From contig CM055835.1 in assembly GCA_029582265.1 (NCBI GenBank), positions 13,695,498 to 13,759,497 of the forward strand: 64,000 nt of DNA. The letters are read 5' to 3'. A model generated the notes under the pieces. The model had not been told where the DNA came from. It worked only from the letters and a program-made list of their open reading frames with translations, and did not search any database. The stretch is from Zoroaster sp. YZ-2022. Lineage: Eukaryota > Echinodermata > Asteroidea > Forcipulatida > Zoroasteridae. The position numbers and the translations under genes are program-made. Shown here piece after piece: positions 1 to 11,600 of this stretch. Numbering within the stretch: position 1 is the first letter of the stretch; each line of letters starts with the position of its first letter.

Positions 1-985
1 AACAGAGTGCCTAGAACACATTTGTGGTAATTTGAGACGACTATCTTTCCAACATATTCAGAAAATCAATATTTTATGAACAAATATTGTTAAAATTTCA
101 AAATTTTAAACTTGTCCAAACAGGCTGTGACTGGGGGGCTGTCTTCTGCAGACACATTGGTTCATTCTGTGTAATTTTGAAACAAATCGGAGACAATTTT
201 TAATTCAGAATTGAAAAAACGGACAATGCTTACCCCTTGTCGTTTTTCCAAATTAACCTAAAAATGACATTTTTCAAAATGATTAATACTTGCTGGAGAG
301 ACGTAACAGAGTGCCTAGAACACATTTGTGGTAATTTGAGTCGCCTATATATCCAAATTTAGTAGTGAATCAAAATTTTATGAACAAATATCGGTACAAT
401 TTCAAAATTTTAAACTTGTCCAAACAGGCCAAATCTGGAAAAACGACAAGGTAGCATTGTCGTTTTCACCTCGAAAAAAAATGTTCTCGATTCGCTTCAA
501 ATTTACAGAATGAACCTCTGTGTCTGCAGAATACAGCCAATGAGTTACAGCCTATTGACTGGTTTAAATTTCGTAATTTACCCATATTTTTCATAAAATA
601 TTGATTTTCTTAAAAGTTGGAATGATAGGCGACTCAAATACGAAAAAATGAGTTCAGGCACTCTAATCTCTCCAGCAAGTATCAACATTTGAAAAATGTC
701 ATTTTAGGCCAGAATTTGCAAATAACGACAAGGGTAAGCATTGTCGTTTTTTTCACCTCGAAAAAAAATGTCTCGATTCGCCAAATTTACACAGAATGAA
801 CCTCTGTGTCTGCAGAATGCAGCCACCGAGTTACAGCCTATTTGGACTAGTTTAAATTTCGTAATTTTACCATATTTTTTCATAAAATATAGATTTTTTT
901 TAAAGTTGGAAAGATGACGACTCAAGTAGAAAAATGAGTTCTAGGCACTCTGTTACGTCTCTCCAGCAAAATATCAAGCATTTTG
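1..985. repeat. Nested direct and inverted repeat block
   Basis: The segment beginning GTAACAGAGTGCCTAGAACA occurs near the start and again near 304. It recurs in reverse complement near 610-700 and 905-975, together with the neighbouring CTTGCTGGAGAGACGTAAC motif. The block therefore holds two forward and two inverted copies of a unit of about 300 bp, with the symmetry axis near 480-500. No credible coding frame is present. It may be a foldback-type or unclassified DNA element; no terminal duplication was resolved because the left edge is cut by the window. Confidence 0.7.
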
Positions 986-1140
986 AAAAAATGGGGGCGA
1001 GGCGAGGCGAGGCGACGGGGAGGGAGGGGGTTTGCAAAAAATTGAGATCTGCACTCTCTCTCAAAAATATAATAACATAAATTATTGTATATATATATAT
1101 ATATATATATTGTAAAAAGTGCGGAGAGTTAGTCAGGTGT
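986..1140. repeat. G-rich stretch and AT microsatellite
   Basis: A purine-rich run with GGCGA repeats (about 990-1030) is followed by an (AT)n microsatellite near 1085-1112. No gene is visible. Confidence 0.7.
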
Positions 1141-2450
1141 CGACCAGGTAGGATGACTCAAAGTCCGGGACACCCCGGCATGGTGATCACCTTAGCACCC
1201 TTCTGGGAGGTCGCCACCCTCCAGTCCCTCCTTTTCTCCCCGTCCGTACATTTCCTCCACGCTCTAACCTTCAGGGGAGAGACATGGCGGTCCCAAGCCA
1301 TTACCGCAGCCAGCAGCTGCCATGTCTCTGTGTTTCAGGAGCAGGATTCGAACCCGGACGTACCAGCCTGGAACTGCCGCAATTGACAGACCAGTGGACT
1401 AACGGCTTGCGCCATTTATCCTGTTGGTATTTGGGTTGAATTTAAAACTACTTAAATAAATCTTGATTGCGTAATCATTTAAAACTAAAACATTGTGGCC
1501 ACTGGGTTTCGAACCCAGGTCTCCTGCACCGAAACCCAGTACCACTGGATTGCGCCAAGATTCCTCTTGGTATGTGCAGTTCAATTCAATACTACTTATA
1601 AATAAAACGTGATTGCGTAATTATTTAAAACTAAAGCAATGGCGCCAAAGTGTTTCTGAACCCGGTTCGCCTGGACCGTAGCACAGCGGTCACAGATTGA
1701 GCTACCAATCCTCTTGGTTAAATGACGAATTTAATACTACTGATAAATAAAACGTGATTGCGTAATCATTCAAAACGAAAACATTGTTGGCACTTGGTTT
1801 CGAACCCAGGTTGTCCTGTACCAAAACCCAGTAACACTGGATTGCGCTATGATTGCTCTTGTTACGTGAAGTTGAATTCAATACTACTTATAAATAAAAC
1901 GTGATTGCGTAATTATTTAATACTAAAATAATGGCGCCAAAGTGTTTCGAACCGGTGCTTTCGAGACCCGGTTCGCCTGAACCGCAACATAGTGCCAACA
2001 GATTGCGCCACTAATCCTCTGTTTAAATGGCGTTGAATTTAATACTACTTATAAATAAAACGTGATTGCGTAATCATTCAAAACGTAAACACTGTGGCCA
2101 TTGGGTTTCCAACCCAGGTCTCTTGCACCGAAACCCAGTACCACTGAATTGCTCCACGATTCCTCTTGGTATATGTGTATGAATTTAATACTACTTATAA
2201 ATAAAACGTGATTGCGTAATTAATTAAAAATATAACATTGGGACAAGTAAGGATTCGAACTCAGGTCGCTTGCATTGAAACTCAATACTAATTGATTGCT
2301 CCACCAATCCTTTTGATATTTAGGTTTGAATTTAATTCGATTTAGAGTTGAATTTAATTCTAAACCGTGACAGCAAAACCACTTAAAATGGAAAAATGCG
2401 GCAGACCAGTGCTGGGATTCGCTTGTCCCAAACTTTGGCGCCTTAACATT
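1141..2450 (-). repeat. Tandem array of tRNA-like units, left half
   Basis: About eight units of roughly 145-150 bp follow each other. Read on the minus strand, each has a box-A-like TGGCGCAA segment and a box-B-like GGTTCGAA segment at tRNA spacing (for example 1497-1565, 1790-1865 and 2093-2168). The spacer is AT-rich and carries a conserved TGATTGCGTAAT word. Two unit types alternate, giving a higher-order period near 295 bp. Anticodon stems pair poorly, so these are tRNA pseudogenes or a tRNA-derived satellite rather than working tRNAs. The last unit is cut by the Polinton. Confidence 0.7.
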
Positions 2451-2451
2451 A
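2446..2451. other. Target-site duplication, left copy
   Basis: ACATTA here is repeated directly after the right terminus at 22749-22754. The element ends read AGTAGTATG at both sides, so the final A is shared: either a perfect 5-bp duplication (ACATT), or the 6-bp duplication typical of Polintons with one base lost. The array unit around 23480 carries a similar uninterrupted word. Confidence 0.7.
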
Positions 2452-2736
2452 GTAGTATGTTAGATGGGGTCCTAGACCACCTGCTTTAAAAATCATTTTT
2501 AGTCAAATTCTCTGGGTAGTAGTAGGAGTTTTTGAAAAGTCTAAAACTAACAATTTTAAAATACCTTTTTGGACAAATTCTCTGGGTAGTGGTAGGGGGT
2601 TTGACAAGCAGTTTTGCAGCAGTTTAGGTATCATCTAGATATTTCACGTTTAAAAAAAAAAATTTGCGTTTTTATTTTCAAAATATATATTGATTACAGA
2701 GAATGCAAACTCAACAACAATTTTTGTCGAAATGGA
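2451..2736 (+). repeat. Polinton left terminal inverted repeat
   Basis: Starts AGTAGTATGTTAGATGGGG and matches the right end in reverse complement, with small indels in A/T runs. Inside it a word like ATTCTCTGGGTAGT occurs twice about 70 bp apart. The repeat ends 33 nt into a reading frame starting at ATG 2703, so it carries a start codon as well as flanking regulatory sequence. Confidence 0.92.
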
Positions 2737-3233
2737 CAAAGGAAAAATTACAAAGATTTTGTGAAAAGAAATCTATTCGTATATTTCCAAACAGCAAGGG
2801 TAAATTTAATAAACGCGTTTATTACGAATATGTGAAAATTATTTAAAACAGCACGAACAAAAAACCGTTGTACAAATTAAATTTAGTTGAATTGAAAAGG
2901 CGTATAAATGTTGAAAACGCTGTCGCGAAGCGTATAAATCTACCTAGACACGGCTCTGGGAAAAAAGGGCAGTTGATTAAAAAATATTACGTTAATGCTA
3001 TTAAAAGGTTTCAAGGTAAAGAAGAAGAGTTGAAATTTAATTCGCCGATCTATGGTGGAAAATATTTACGCAAACGAACAATGATAGTTCCGTTGAATCA
3101 CAGCAAAGAAAAAGATTTAAATATTGTTTCACAAGCGGTAAAACTAAAGATTATTGACAAGTTGCGCGAAGACTTACGAGAGTTTAACGCGTGCAAGTTT
3201 ATGATATACGTGCGCATTAAATTACTTAAATAA
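2703..3233 (+). pseudogene. TIR-initiated ORF, possible polymerase N-terminal region
   Basis: The frame opens with ATG inside the left terminal repeat, reads about 46 codons to a TAA near 2844, and continues in the same frame after it to 3233. A pair of offsetting indels in A/T runs around 2836-2868 would explain the stop. The downstream part is basic, with many Lys/Arg and a Gly-Lys-Lys turn between predicted helices (LPRHGSGKKGQLIKKYY), loosely SAP-like. It abuts the polymerase frames without a clear gap, so it may be the N-terminal extension of that protein rather than a separate gene. The first 11 codons are identical to the start of the gene at the opposite terminus. Function is not established. 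Confidence 0.55.
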
Positions 3234-6200
3234 AACCAAACGGCTCAACCGATGAAGCTGAACCAAATTTTCACAACAAAAATCAAATTGTACTGTTAAA
3301 TTTAAACAACATTGAAGATATGCTAGTTACTGTTTTTTTTGCAAATTGCTGAAGCTTTAGAAAAATATACTAGAAAAGGCAGTGGATGGATCGTGGATCG
3401 TATTGTAGATATGAATCTCACAATCGCGAAATATCAACCTCTTAAAGGTGGCAGTTATATCGAGCTGTGTGACTATATTAAAAATAAAAAAGCGTGCATC
3501 AACGTTAAAAACAACGATGACAATTGTTTGCGGTGGGCTTTGCGTAGCGCACTTTTTCCCGCGAGCGATCATGTTGATAGAATATCCAAGTACCCGACAG
3601 AGGATGGTTTAAATTTTAACAATATTGACGCTCCAACACCAATCAATCAAATTAAGCGAGTAGAAAAACAAAACAATATAGCGATAAACGTTTTTGGTTG
3701 CGAGGGAAAATCGACGCTGACGCGGAGCATACTAGTTTACAAACTCAGCGATCAACCAGCAAAGCTAAATCGCATAAATTTATTATTGATGAGCAAAGAA
3801 GCTAGATCACACTACGTTTACATAAAAAGACATGAATAAATTACTTTACGATCAAACAAACCACAAAGAACGTAAAATTTTTTGTTTGAGATGTTTGCAA
3901 GGTTTTTCAACGAAAGAACATCTCGAAAACCACGTAGAAATGTGTAAAGGAATAAACGACAAACCAACAAAAATTGTTTTACCAATAAAGTATAAAAACG
4001 ACAAGGTAAAGTTTATAAATTATCATAAAAAGATGAAAGTTCCATTTGTAATATACGCCGACTTTGAGAGCATTATCGAAAAGATTGACGATGTTAACTT
4101 TACCAATACTAAAAAACTACAAGAACACATCGTTTGCGGTTATTCGTACGTTGTCGTGCGTTGCGATGGTACAAGTAGTTCTCCCATTACGTATAGAGGA
4201 GAAGATGCATCCAAACACTTTTTAGCCATGTTGAAAAAAGAAGAAGAAAAGATAAATATGATATTAAAAAACATTAAAACAATTTCAATGACAGAAGTAA
4301 ATGTTAAAGATTTTAAGAACGCGAACGAGTGTTGGATATGCGAAAAGAAGTTTTTTAAAAACGACGAAAAGTGTAAAAAGGTGAGAGATCATTGTCACAT
4401 TACCGGAAAATATAGAGGTGCTGCGCATAATTGTTGTAATTTAAAACTAAGTTTAAAACCAAATAAAACTTTTATTCCAGTCGTATTTCATAATTTGCGA
4501 GGCTACGACTCTTATCTCATTATGCAGGCTGCCGGTCATAGCGAAGGAAATTTAACGTGTATAGCAAACAATATCGAAAAGTATATTTCTTTTAGTATTA
4601 ATCAACTACGATTTATTGACAGCGCTCAATTTTTACCAGCTTCGCTTGACAAACTCGTAAAATCAAACGATTCTTTTCCAATCACGACTAAACTCGAACC
4701 TGATTTAGAAAAATTCAATCTGATTAAAAGCAAAGGCATTTATCCTTACGAGTACATGGATAGTTTTAAACGATTTGAAGAAACACAACTTCCCCTTACA
4801 AGAATCTTTTTATAGCAGTCTAAACAACCAACACATTACAAAAGAACAATACGAGCACGCGAAAAACGTTTACAACAAGTTTGATTGTAAAATTGGGAGA
4901 CTATCACGATTTGTACGTGCGTACCGATACTTGCTTATTGGCGGATGTGTTTGAAAACTTTCGTAATACTTGCATGAAACAATACTGTTTAGATCCGGCT
5001 AATTATTATACGAGTCAGGTCTGAGTTGGGACGCTTTGTTAAAACATTCTAAACAAACTTTAGATTTGTTTACGGATATTGACATGCATTTGTTTATTGA
5101 GAATGGTACGCGAGGAGGAACGTGTATGGCGAGTAAACGATACGCTAAAGCAAACAACGTGTATTTAGACGACTACGATAAATCAGAAACCATCGAGTTA
5201 CATTATGTACTTGGACGCGAATAATTTATACAGCTGCGCGATGAGTCAACCTTTACCGACCGGTAATTTTAAATGGTTATCTCGAGAACTAATTAACAGA
5301 CTCGAGAAGCGAGGATTTAAAACAATAAAAGGATACATTTTAGAAGTCGATTTAGAATATCCAACTAGTTTACACGATTCTCACAACGCGTTTCCCTCGC
5401 TCCAGAGTCGTTGACAATACCGAAAGAATGGATGAGTGACTATCAAAGAATTTACTAAGAGATAAACCCGCTCCAAACGTTACGAAATTAGTTCCAAATT
5501 TATACGACAAACGCAACTACGTGATACATTATCATAATTTACAATTGTATTTACAACTCGGCATGAAACTAACTAAAATTCATAAAGTTTTAGAATTTGA
5601 CGAATCGTGTTGGATGAAATCGTACATTGACTTGAACACACAACTCAGAAAAGATGCAAAGAGCGATTTTGAAAAAGATTTGTTTAAACTGATGAACAAT
5701 TCGGTTTTTGGTAAAACGATGGAAAATGTACGAAATCGCATTAACGTAAATTTGAAGCGATTGAACGATGAAAAAGCAGAAAATCAAATTCGTTCGCTCG
5801 TCGCGAAACCAAAATTTTTGCCGGGCACGCATTTTCGATAATGAACTAGGTGGCTATTCACATGCACAAGACGAAACTCTTACTCAACCGCCCAGTTTAC
5901 GTAGGAATGAGCATACTGGATTTATCTAAAGCTTTTATGTACGATTTTTATTACAATCATTTAAAAACAAACTACGATTGTGAGTTGATTTACACGGACA
6001 CGGATAGCTTGTTACTCGAGATTAAAACACAAGATGTGTATAAAGATTTATGTAAAACAAATCTTTGTACGACTTTTCAAATTACAAACAAGATCATTTT
6101 TTACATTCTGAAAATAATAAAAAAGTGATTGGTAAAATGAAAGACGAGTGTGCTGGAACAGTAATTTCTGAAGTTGTTTGTTTAAGACCCAAAATGTATT

Positions 6201-6470
6201 CGATACTTTTATCGGACGAAAAACAAATAAGAAAAGCTAAAGGAGTTAAAAACAAGTTTAGAACAACAGATTAAACACAACCGCTATAAACAAGTTTTAT
6301 CTATGAAAAATACTCTACATCATGATATGAGTTTTATTAAACACGAAAAACACAGACTATATACAACGCGAGTAAATAAAATATCACTATCTTGTCTAGA
6401 CACAAAGAAATACATTCTAGAAAACGGAATAGACACTCACGCTTACGGTCATTACAGCCTCATCTCTTAG
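3234..6470 (+). pseudogene. Polinton family B DNA polymerase, frameshifted
   Basis: Replicates the element; Polinton polymerases are protein-primed type. In order I see an N-terminal region (3339-3839), a C2H2-like finger (CLRC...H...C, about 3886-3948), the exonuclease motif YADFES (about 4054), an endonuclease-VII-like Cys/His cluster ending GKYRGAAHNCC (4330-4440), the second exonuclease motif with FHNLRGYDS (about 4489), a third with DLYVRTDTCLLAD (about 4910), palm motif A YLDANNLYSCAM (about 5208), motif [12 protein letters not shown] (about 5695) and motif C YTDTDS (about 5991). The C-terminal region ends at TAG 6468-6470. Breaks occur near 3331-3338 (T run), 4800-5030 (several), 5210, 5400, 5840, 6065-6125 and 6270. 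All key motifs survive, but the gene cannot be translated whole. Confidence 0.9.
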
Positions 6471-6544
6471 GCGCGATTAATTACAATCTCTTTGGCGGAT
6501 TTGTGTATTTCGCGGGATAATTTGTAATTCTTGTGCTTACAAAA

Positions 6545-7463
6545 CTACGAGCAGGGGCCTCCTTCTAAATAATACAATATAGGTTGATTCACACCTTTAA
6601 CAGTTTTTGATATTCTATAAATGTTTATACTCCATATAGGATCGGTCGCTCTACGTCTCGTATCTTTTTCAGCTTCACCTGGTGCGTATAAATACCTAAT
6701 TGAACTGTTGTTTGGGATTCTTTTTTCTTTTTTTAACACTTACGGGTGAGGCTGGATTTTGCTCAACAGAGCTCAATTTAATCGCGTCTTTTGGTTTTAA
6801 ATTTATAAGACGCGTTGTTTCATTATTTAAAGCTTTTACAACCGCTGGCAATCTTTTAACCCATTCTCTATTTATCTTTTCGCTCGTTATTTCCTTAGCG
6901 TACTGGTGAAAATAATCTTTCTGATAACGTTTTATTAAACCGCTCCACTATACCCTGAGCTCTATGATTACCAGCTTCACCTCTTTGAATTTTTACATTA
7001 TGTTTACTCATCGTCACGTTAACGCTGCTCATAAATTCTTTTCCAGGATCGACTTTTAAACGTGATGGCCAAGTTAATGAGCTACGTTTATAAATTTTAT
7101 CAAACGCATTAACAACTTGAATAGCAGTTTTATCAGTTAACGGTTCTGCCGCTTTATATCTGCTAGCTTCGTCTACAACCGTTAACGCGTACTTGTAAGT
7201 TCTTTTACCGATAACGTCATGAGGAAGAAACAATAGATCCGCTGATGAACTTATTTGGTTTTTCAAACGCACTGTTTGATGAAGTTGGTCTAGAATATAT
7301 TTAGGATAGGGTAAATAAATTTGCCACAACGCTTGCTTTTTAACCACTGTCTAACTGTTTTACATTTATTTTTGTTTCTTTAGCTAGGTTTATTGATTGC
7401 ATCTTGGCCTTTGTAGTATCCTTTGGGACTATAATACACGTTAGATAACTTTCTCTCATCCAT
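6545..7463 (-). pseudogene. Polinton integrase (retroviral-type DDE), broken
   Basis: Inserts the element. The start ATG at 7463 opens the conserved N-terminal segment (NVYYSPKGYY), which meets a stop near 7380. The core at 6895-7347 reads on from KKQALWQIYLP and holds the acidic residues expected of the DDE fold: Asp in VVDEASRY, Asp in KVDPGKEF and Glu in GIVERFN. The C-terminal region continues after another frame change at 6545-6739. The gene converges on the polymerase gene, 75 bp away. Polintons commonly place the two genes near each other. At least two frame breaks make it inactive. Confidence 0.88.
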
Positions 7464-7501
7464 TTATAATACATTTTTTAAAATATTTAATATAATACAT
7501 T

Positions 7502-7735
7502 TTATTCAGAATTCATAACATTACTAAGCAAAATTCCTTGTTTAACTAGCCACATTGCGTTACACCAGATAGTCCGATCGTAACGGTGAGTTTCTTAACC
7601 GTCTTTTATATCCAATTTCCCTAAATCGGCCGGCTTCATTTTAAATATTTTCTCGCCTAACATGCTGTATGAAACAACTAAAAGAGTCACAACGGCGCTG
7701 TGATAAGCTGAATTTGCGATTGTTTTCGTGTCCAT
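7502..7735 (-). pseudogene. Small membrane-type Polinton protein with internal stop
   Basis: ATG at 7735. A hydrophobic segment of about 20 residues (AVVTLLVVSYSM) follows a short N-terminal stretch. An in-frame TAA falls after about 46 codons, and the frame then continues for about 30 codons to 7502, ending LVKQGILLSNVMNSE. Continuation in the same frame suggests a nonsense mutation in one small protein of about 77 residues. Small hydrophobic proteins of this kind are common in Polintons; the role is unknown. It precedes the integrase on the same strand. Confidence 0.5.
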
Positions 7736-7844
7736 TGTATTTATATTAATAATATATTAAATTTTTTATTCCATTTCAAAAACAGTTGGTATAAGTTTAA
7801 CATTTTCGTTGGGCTTTTCAAAAACAGTTGGCTTAACTTGTTCA

Positions 7845-8764
7845 TTATATAGTTATTGGCTTTTCGTTAGGCTTACGAAAACAGTAATAAACACCTAAAC
7901 CCGCAACAAACAAAGCAATAGCGATATAGTAATAGTTGTTGTTATTAACTTGAACTGGCGTTTCACTCGTTGGTGATTGCGGTGTTGACACTTGCATCGT
8001 TGTTGTTTTAGTCACACCTTTTTTTAATTCTTGTTTTTTCTTCTTATTTAGTTCAGCGAGTTTTTTACCAGCCGCGACTCTTTTTGGATTTTTTGGTTTA
8101 GTCGACGTTTTTTGTTATTGTCTTTGGTGATGCGTTCTCTCGTTTGTTTGTTGTAGTCACGCTCGTTTGCATCGTTGGTTGTGGTACAGTCTCTACAACT
8201 TGCGTCTGTTGTGGTTGTACATTCGTTTCCATTTCTTTTATTATCTATGCAAGATTCTTCTTTTCTCGCTGTTGCGGAGCGTTTTAAATGTTTTACCGTA
8301 ATTAGAGTTGCACTGAGTGGAGCTACTAACATACCGTACTTGTAGTATATCTCGCACGCCACGGTACTAAGCATGCTACTAATGAATGGGTCTTTTTCTA
8401 AATCTGTAATTAATTTGCCCTCGTTGTCAATTTCAAAACTATAACCGTACAAATCAACGCGATTTAAACCGAGTCCTAATAATTTAACGTATAACGTTAG
8501 AATAGCACTACCTAAACTTTGCGTTATGTCACGACCCAATTTGGTCTCATATTGCGTGTGTAACGCATCACGCTCTTCTGTACTCAATGACTCAATATCG
8601 TTAACGCTGTACTCTTTACCGAAAAACTTTTTAGAGTCTCCCCCCGCTACAACTGATAAAAGACGTTTATCTCGTAGCTTTTGTTTTAACATCTGCGTGT
8701 CGTCGTTAACATCTGAGTTTATCATAGATGGATTTTCATTCAATAATTTAGCAACTTCTTCCAT
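7845..8764 (-). pseudogene. Polinton hypothetical protein with C-terminal TM helix
   Basis: Clean reading from ATG 8764 to 8048 (238 residues). It has an acidic, helical N-terminal half, a conserved-looking central part (VDLYGYSFEIDNEGKL, then a hydrophobic stretch near residues 125-155) and a Lys/Asn/Thr-rich low-complexity region. Near 8100 the meaningful frame shifts: in the next frame a Lys-rich helix (AAGKKLAELNKKKKQEL) leads into a transmembrane helix (YYYIAIALFVAGLGVYY) and a short tail ending at 7845. I read this as one membrane-anchored protein of about 300 residues with one frameshift. Function is unknown; a virion membrane or core role is a guess from position and topology. Confidence 0.6.
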
Positions 8765-8802
8765 TTATTATAAGTGACTATATTTAAAAAAATAGTAAGA
8801 TT

Positions 8803-9212
8803 AATGAGCAATTGCTCAACAACCTATAGTAATTGCTCAACGACCTATAGTAATTGCTCAACGACCTATAGTAATTGCTCAACGACCTATAATTGCTCAG
8901 TAATTGCTCAACGACCTATAGTAATTGCTCAGTAATTGCTCAGTGACCTGTTAGTAATTGCTCAACGACCTATAGTAATTGCTCAACGACCTATGGGTCG
9001 TTTAGTAATTAACTCAACGACCTATAGTAATTGCTCAGTAATTGCTCAACGACCTATAGTAATTGCTCAACGACTTATTAGTAATTGCTCAGTAATTGCT
9101 CAACGACCTATTAGTAATTGCTCAACGACCTATAGTAATTGCTCAACGACCTATAGTAATTGCTCAGTAATTGCTCAACGACCTATAGTAATTGCTCAAC
9201 GACCTTTAGTCA
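8803..9212. repeat. 21-bp minisatellite inside the Polinton
   Basis: About 20 copies of a unit near AGTAATTGCTCAACGACCTAT, mixed with shorter AGTAATTGCTC units of about 10 bp. AATTGCTC repeats give local TGAGCAATTGCTCA-type symmetry. It fills the gap between the 5' end of the gene ending at 8764 and the 3' end of the ATPase gene. Frames across it are artefacts of the repeat. Confidence 0.95.
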
Positions 9213-9798
9213 CGTATCTCATAACTGGTAGGTTGATCCGTTTTTAAAATCAATTTTCGGTGTAAAACTTGTTTTAGTTGTTCGCGCGCTTGCTCTCGTA
9301 GTTCAGCCGTTGGTATAACATCGTTTTCTCGAAGACAATTTTCAAATGAATCTCTATCTTTACAATAAAATAAACACACCCATTTAAGTTGCTCTCTAAA
9401 GTCCTTCAATACGCTCAACTATGTTTAACATGCCTACCGCTAAAAGCTAATTGAGTAATCATACATTTATTGTTCTCATCGTATTTTTTATAATGCAACT
9501 GTTTACTCGCGCTACAATCGTCGATTATAAACAACGTTTCGTTTCCTTCTAGTACGTCGCTATATATTTTTATCGCTTTGTTTAACGTATAATCTTTTAG
9601 ATCATCAACGAGCACTCGCTCATTGTTCCAAATCCATTTTCTATTTTGATACGCGTTATTGTTTTTTATGGTGGGACATAATATAACGATATTTTCGAAA
9701 TGTTTTAAATATTCTTTTGTAACAATCTAAAATAAATTCAGTTTTCCACATCCCGTTTGGCCACAAATTAACGCAGCGTGTGGGTATTTAGGTAACAT
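9206..9798 (-). pseudogene. Polinton packaging ATPase (FtsK/HerA type), broken
   Basis: Predicted to drive genome packaging into the capsid. From ATG 9798 the first frame gives a Walker A motif, LICGQTGCGK, within the first 20 residues. After a stop near 9727 the middle frame (9415-9615) holds a Walker B-like LFIIDDCSA. The last frame (9206-9418) contains QLKWVCLFYCKDRDSFENC and a Glu/Arg-rich C-terminus. Two frame breaks are present. The total is close to the usual 200-230 residues for Polinton ATPases. It lies directly downstream of the capsid gene on the same strand, the usual pairing in these elements. Confidence 0.82.
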
Positions 9799-9823
9799 TT
9801 TCTTTTAATATCTGTCAAGATGT

Positions 9824-11093
9824 TTAATAATCGACAGATTCAAAACGCGAGTTTCTTATGTTTAGTTGCGCGTCCATGATAATAAAAGTATACATGTTTA
9901 GTACGCCCGAGGATTCGGCTTCTTTTTCAATTTGAATGGTAATTCCTTCAGATAAGTTTTGCACTCGTCTTCCGCTTCCGTGTAATTTATTATCGGTACT
10001 CGTTCTTAAATCTAAAAATAAACCGTATCGATTTAAATAATAATTTGCTATTTTTATGTTGGATAAATCTAGAGCTTGTACAACTTGTATAGCGTGTTGT
10101 TTTCTCGAATCACCAAAATATTTTGAAATCTCTTCCCATTGTTGATATCTTTTCATTCCGTGCGCGTAGAGTTGATTGGGAACGCCTTCGATGGTAATAC
10201 TAACTTTGTCTATTTTCGGATTATAAAACTTGTTGCACTCTGTGTATGCTGGGTTCTTTGAATAGAAACAATATTCCTTTCATTTTTTTGGAGTATTTAA
10301 ATTTATATTCACATTGTATCTTTTTTTTTAACGTTGTTACGCTCTGTCTCAGTACACGATCAAACAATATACTCATTCTATTGCTGTATTGATTTCTAAT
10401 TGTTCTAGCGAGTTCCGGCATATGAACGACCTCAAATTCTAAAGAAATTCCACTTATAATATATTTAGCGTTGTCGTCGGTGCTTTTGATCACGTTCCTA
10501 AATTTATTAAACACGAGTTCGTAAGTCAATCGATCTCCGATACCCGATTGATAGTAGGGTTGATGATCGGCCAGCAATTCAAAATCGAGTGGAATGTGAT
10601 ATCTATTTTTATACGCGTCTGCGACAGCTGCATCTTTTCCTCCGTTACCACCTAAATCTTTATCGCTAGCGTCTATTCTTAATTTGGTCACGTTTGCATC
10701 TTCGATTCCTTGATACGCTAAATTTTCACGTTGATCTTTGGTCAGCCATTCGTCTTTAAAACAATTGAACACATCCGCGTCGTCTAAAGAAAATATTTCA
10801 TTTCCTTCCATTTTAATAATTATATGTTTTACGATGGCTCTACCTATATTTTGTACCAACGTTCTATTTTTCATCATCGCGCTAACGAGTTCTATGTTGA
10901 AAGCTAATCGCGTTGTATTCGGAACGATGACGTCGTTCATTCCTAAATTTGGAAAACGAACCGTCAACAATTGATTTTCGTTTATGGTGCTCGGATTGTT
11001 TGTAATGACGACTTTTTGGCGCATTCCTTTTACACCTCGAGGTTCTCTTAATCTTCTGTATGGGTCGAGCGTATCTCCGTACGTATTAGTCAT
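9824..11093 (-). pseudogene. Polinton major capsid protein (double jelly-roll type)
   Basis: The N-terminal 290 residues read cleanly from ATG 11093 to 10221 and begin MTNTYGDTLDPYRRLREPRG. The C-terminal 110 residues read at 9824-10156, with a frame break around 10200-10220; residues linking the two are visible in the second frame upstream of 10156. Total is about 420 residues, normal for a Polinton capsid protein. Features I associate with the family are the GxxxVKG-type arm, the YQSGIGDRLTYEL segment and a C-terminal strand-rich part. The fold is inferred from resemblance and context, not shown. It lies next to the ATPase and is divergent from the gene at 11168. Confidence 0.78.
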
Positions 11094-11167
11094 ATTTAAC
11101 GTTATAAATATAATAATTTTTTTATGTTTTTTTTTAAATAAACTATATTTACAAACTATAAAAGAAA

Positions 11168-11600
11168 ATGGTATCTATAGCGATGATGGTTGGAGGCGCG
11201 GTAATCAACGCGTTGGCGTTTACCGGTAGCAATTTTTTATTTAGTAATTTACGTGGTAACGACGCAGAACGAGAACGAAAAAGACACGATTTAGCGTTAG
11301 AACATCTTTCGAAAGCTAGAGACGAATTTAGTAAAAAACGTTTAAAATATATAGATTATTTAAACGAAAAAATACAAAAAGAATCGGGCGCAATAAAGAA
11401 CGTTTAATAGTATCGACGAAGCGATGCAAGAATATTCATGAGTAACTAACAAAGAATAAATTTACCTCTCGATTTACATGACGAACCACAACTAGAAGAT
11501 TTTACGTTCCTAGCGAAGATCAAAAACGCGAGAGATTGTATTTATCGTACTAGCAATGAGCGCTGTAGGATATGCAAGTTATAGATTGTTAAAAAAGATA
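11168..11600 (+). pseudogene. Small Polinton protein, N-terminal hydrophobic, helical
   Basis: ATG 11168 opens 79 residues with a hydrophobic glycine-rich start (MVSIAMMVGGAVINALAF) followed by a charged coiled-coil-like helix rich in Glu, Arg and Lys. After the stop at 11407, meaningful residues continue in other frames (DEAMQEY, then LPLDLHDEPQLEDF). They end in a transmembrane-like helix encoded near 11532-11585. The whole resembles a conserved uncharacterised Polinton/adintovirus protein. It diverges from the capsid gene across a 74-bp AT-rich gap that probably holds both promoters. Confidence 0.5.

Noticed and set aside
1497..1565. Functional tRNA gene
   Set aside because: Box A and box B are present, but the anticodon stem does not pair and the unit is part of a degenerate array.
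2868..3233. SAP-domain DNA-binding protein call
   Set aside because: The resemblance is limited to a short helix-turn with Gly-Lys-Lys; kept only as a loose remark.
8803..9212. CRISPR-like regular repeat
   Set aside because: The units are adjacent without unique spacers and the context is a eukaryotic mobile element.
8936..9247. A 103-codon repetitive frame in the Polinton minisatellite
   Set aside because: It is the translation of the 21-bp repeat; opposite-strand gene layout makes a gene unlikely.
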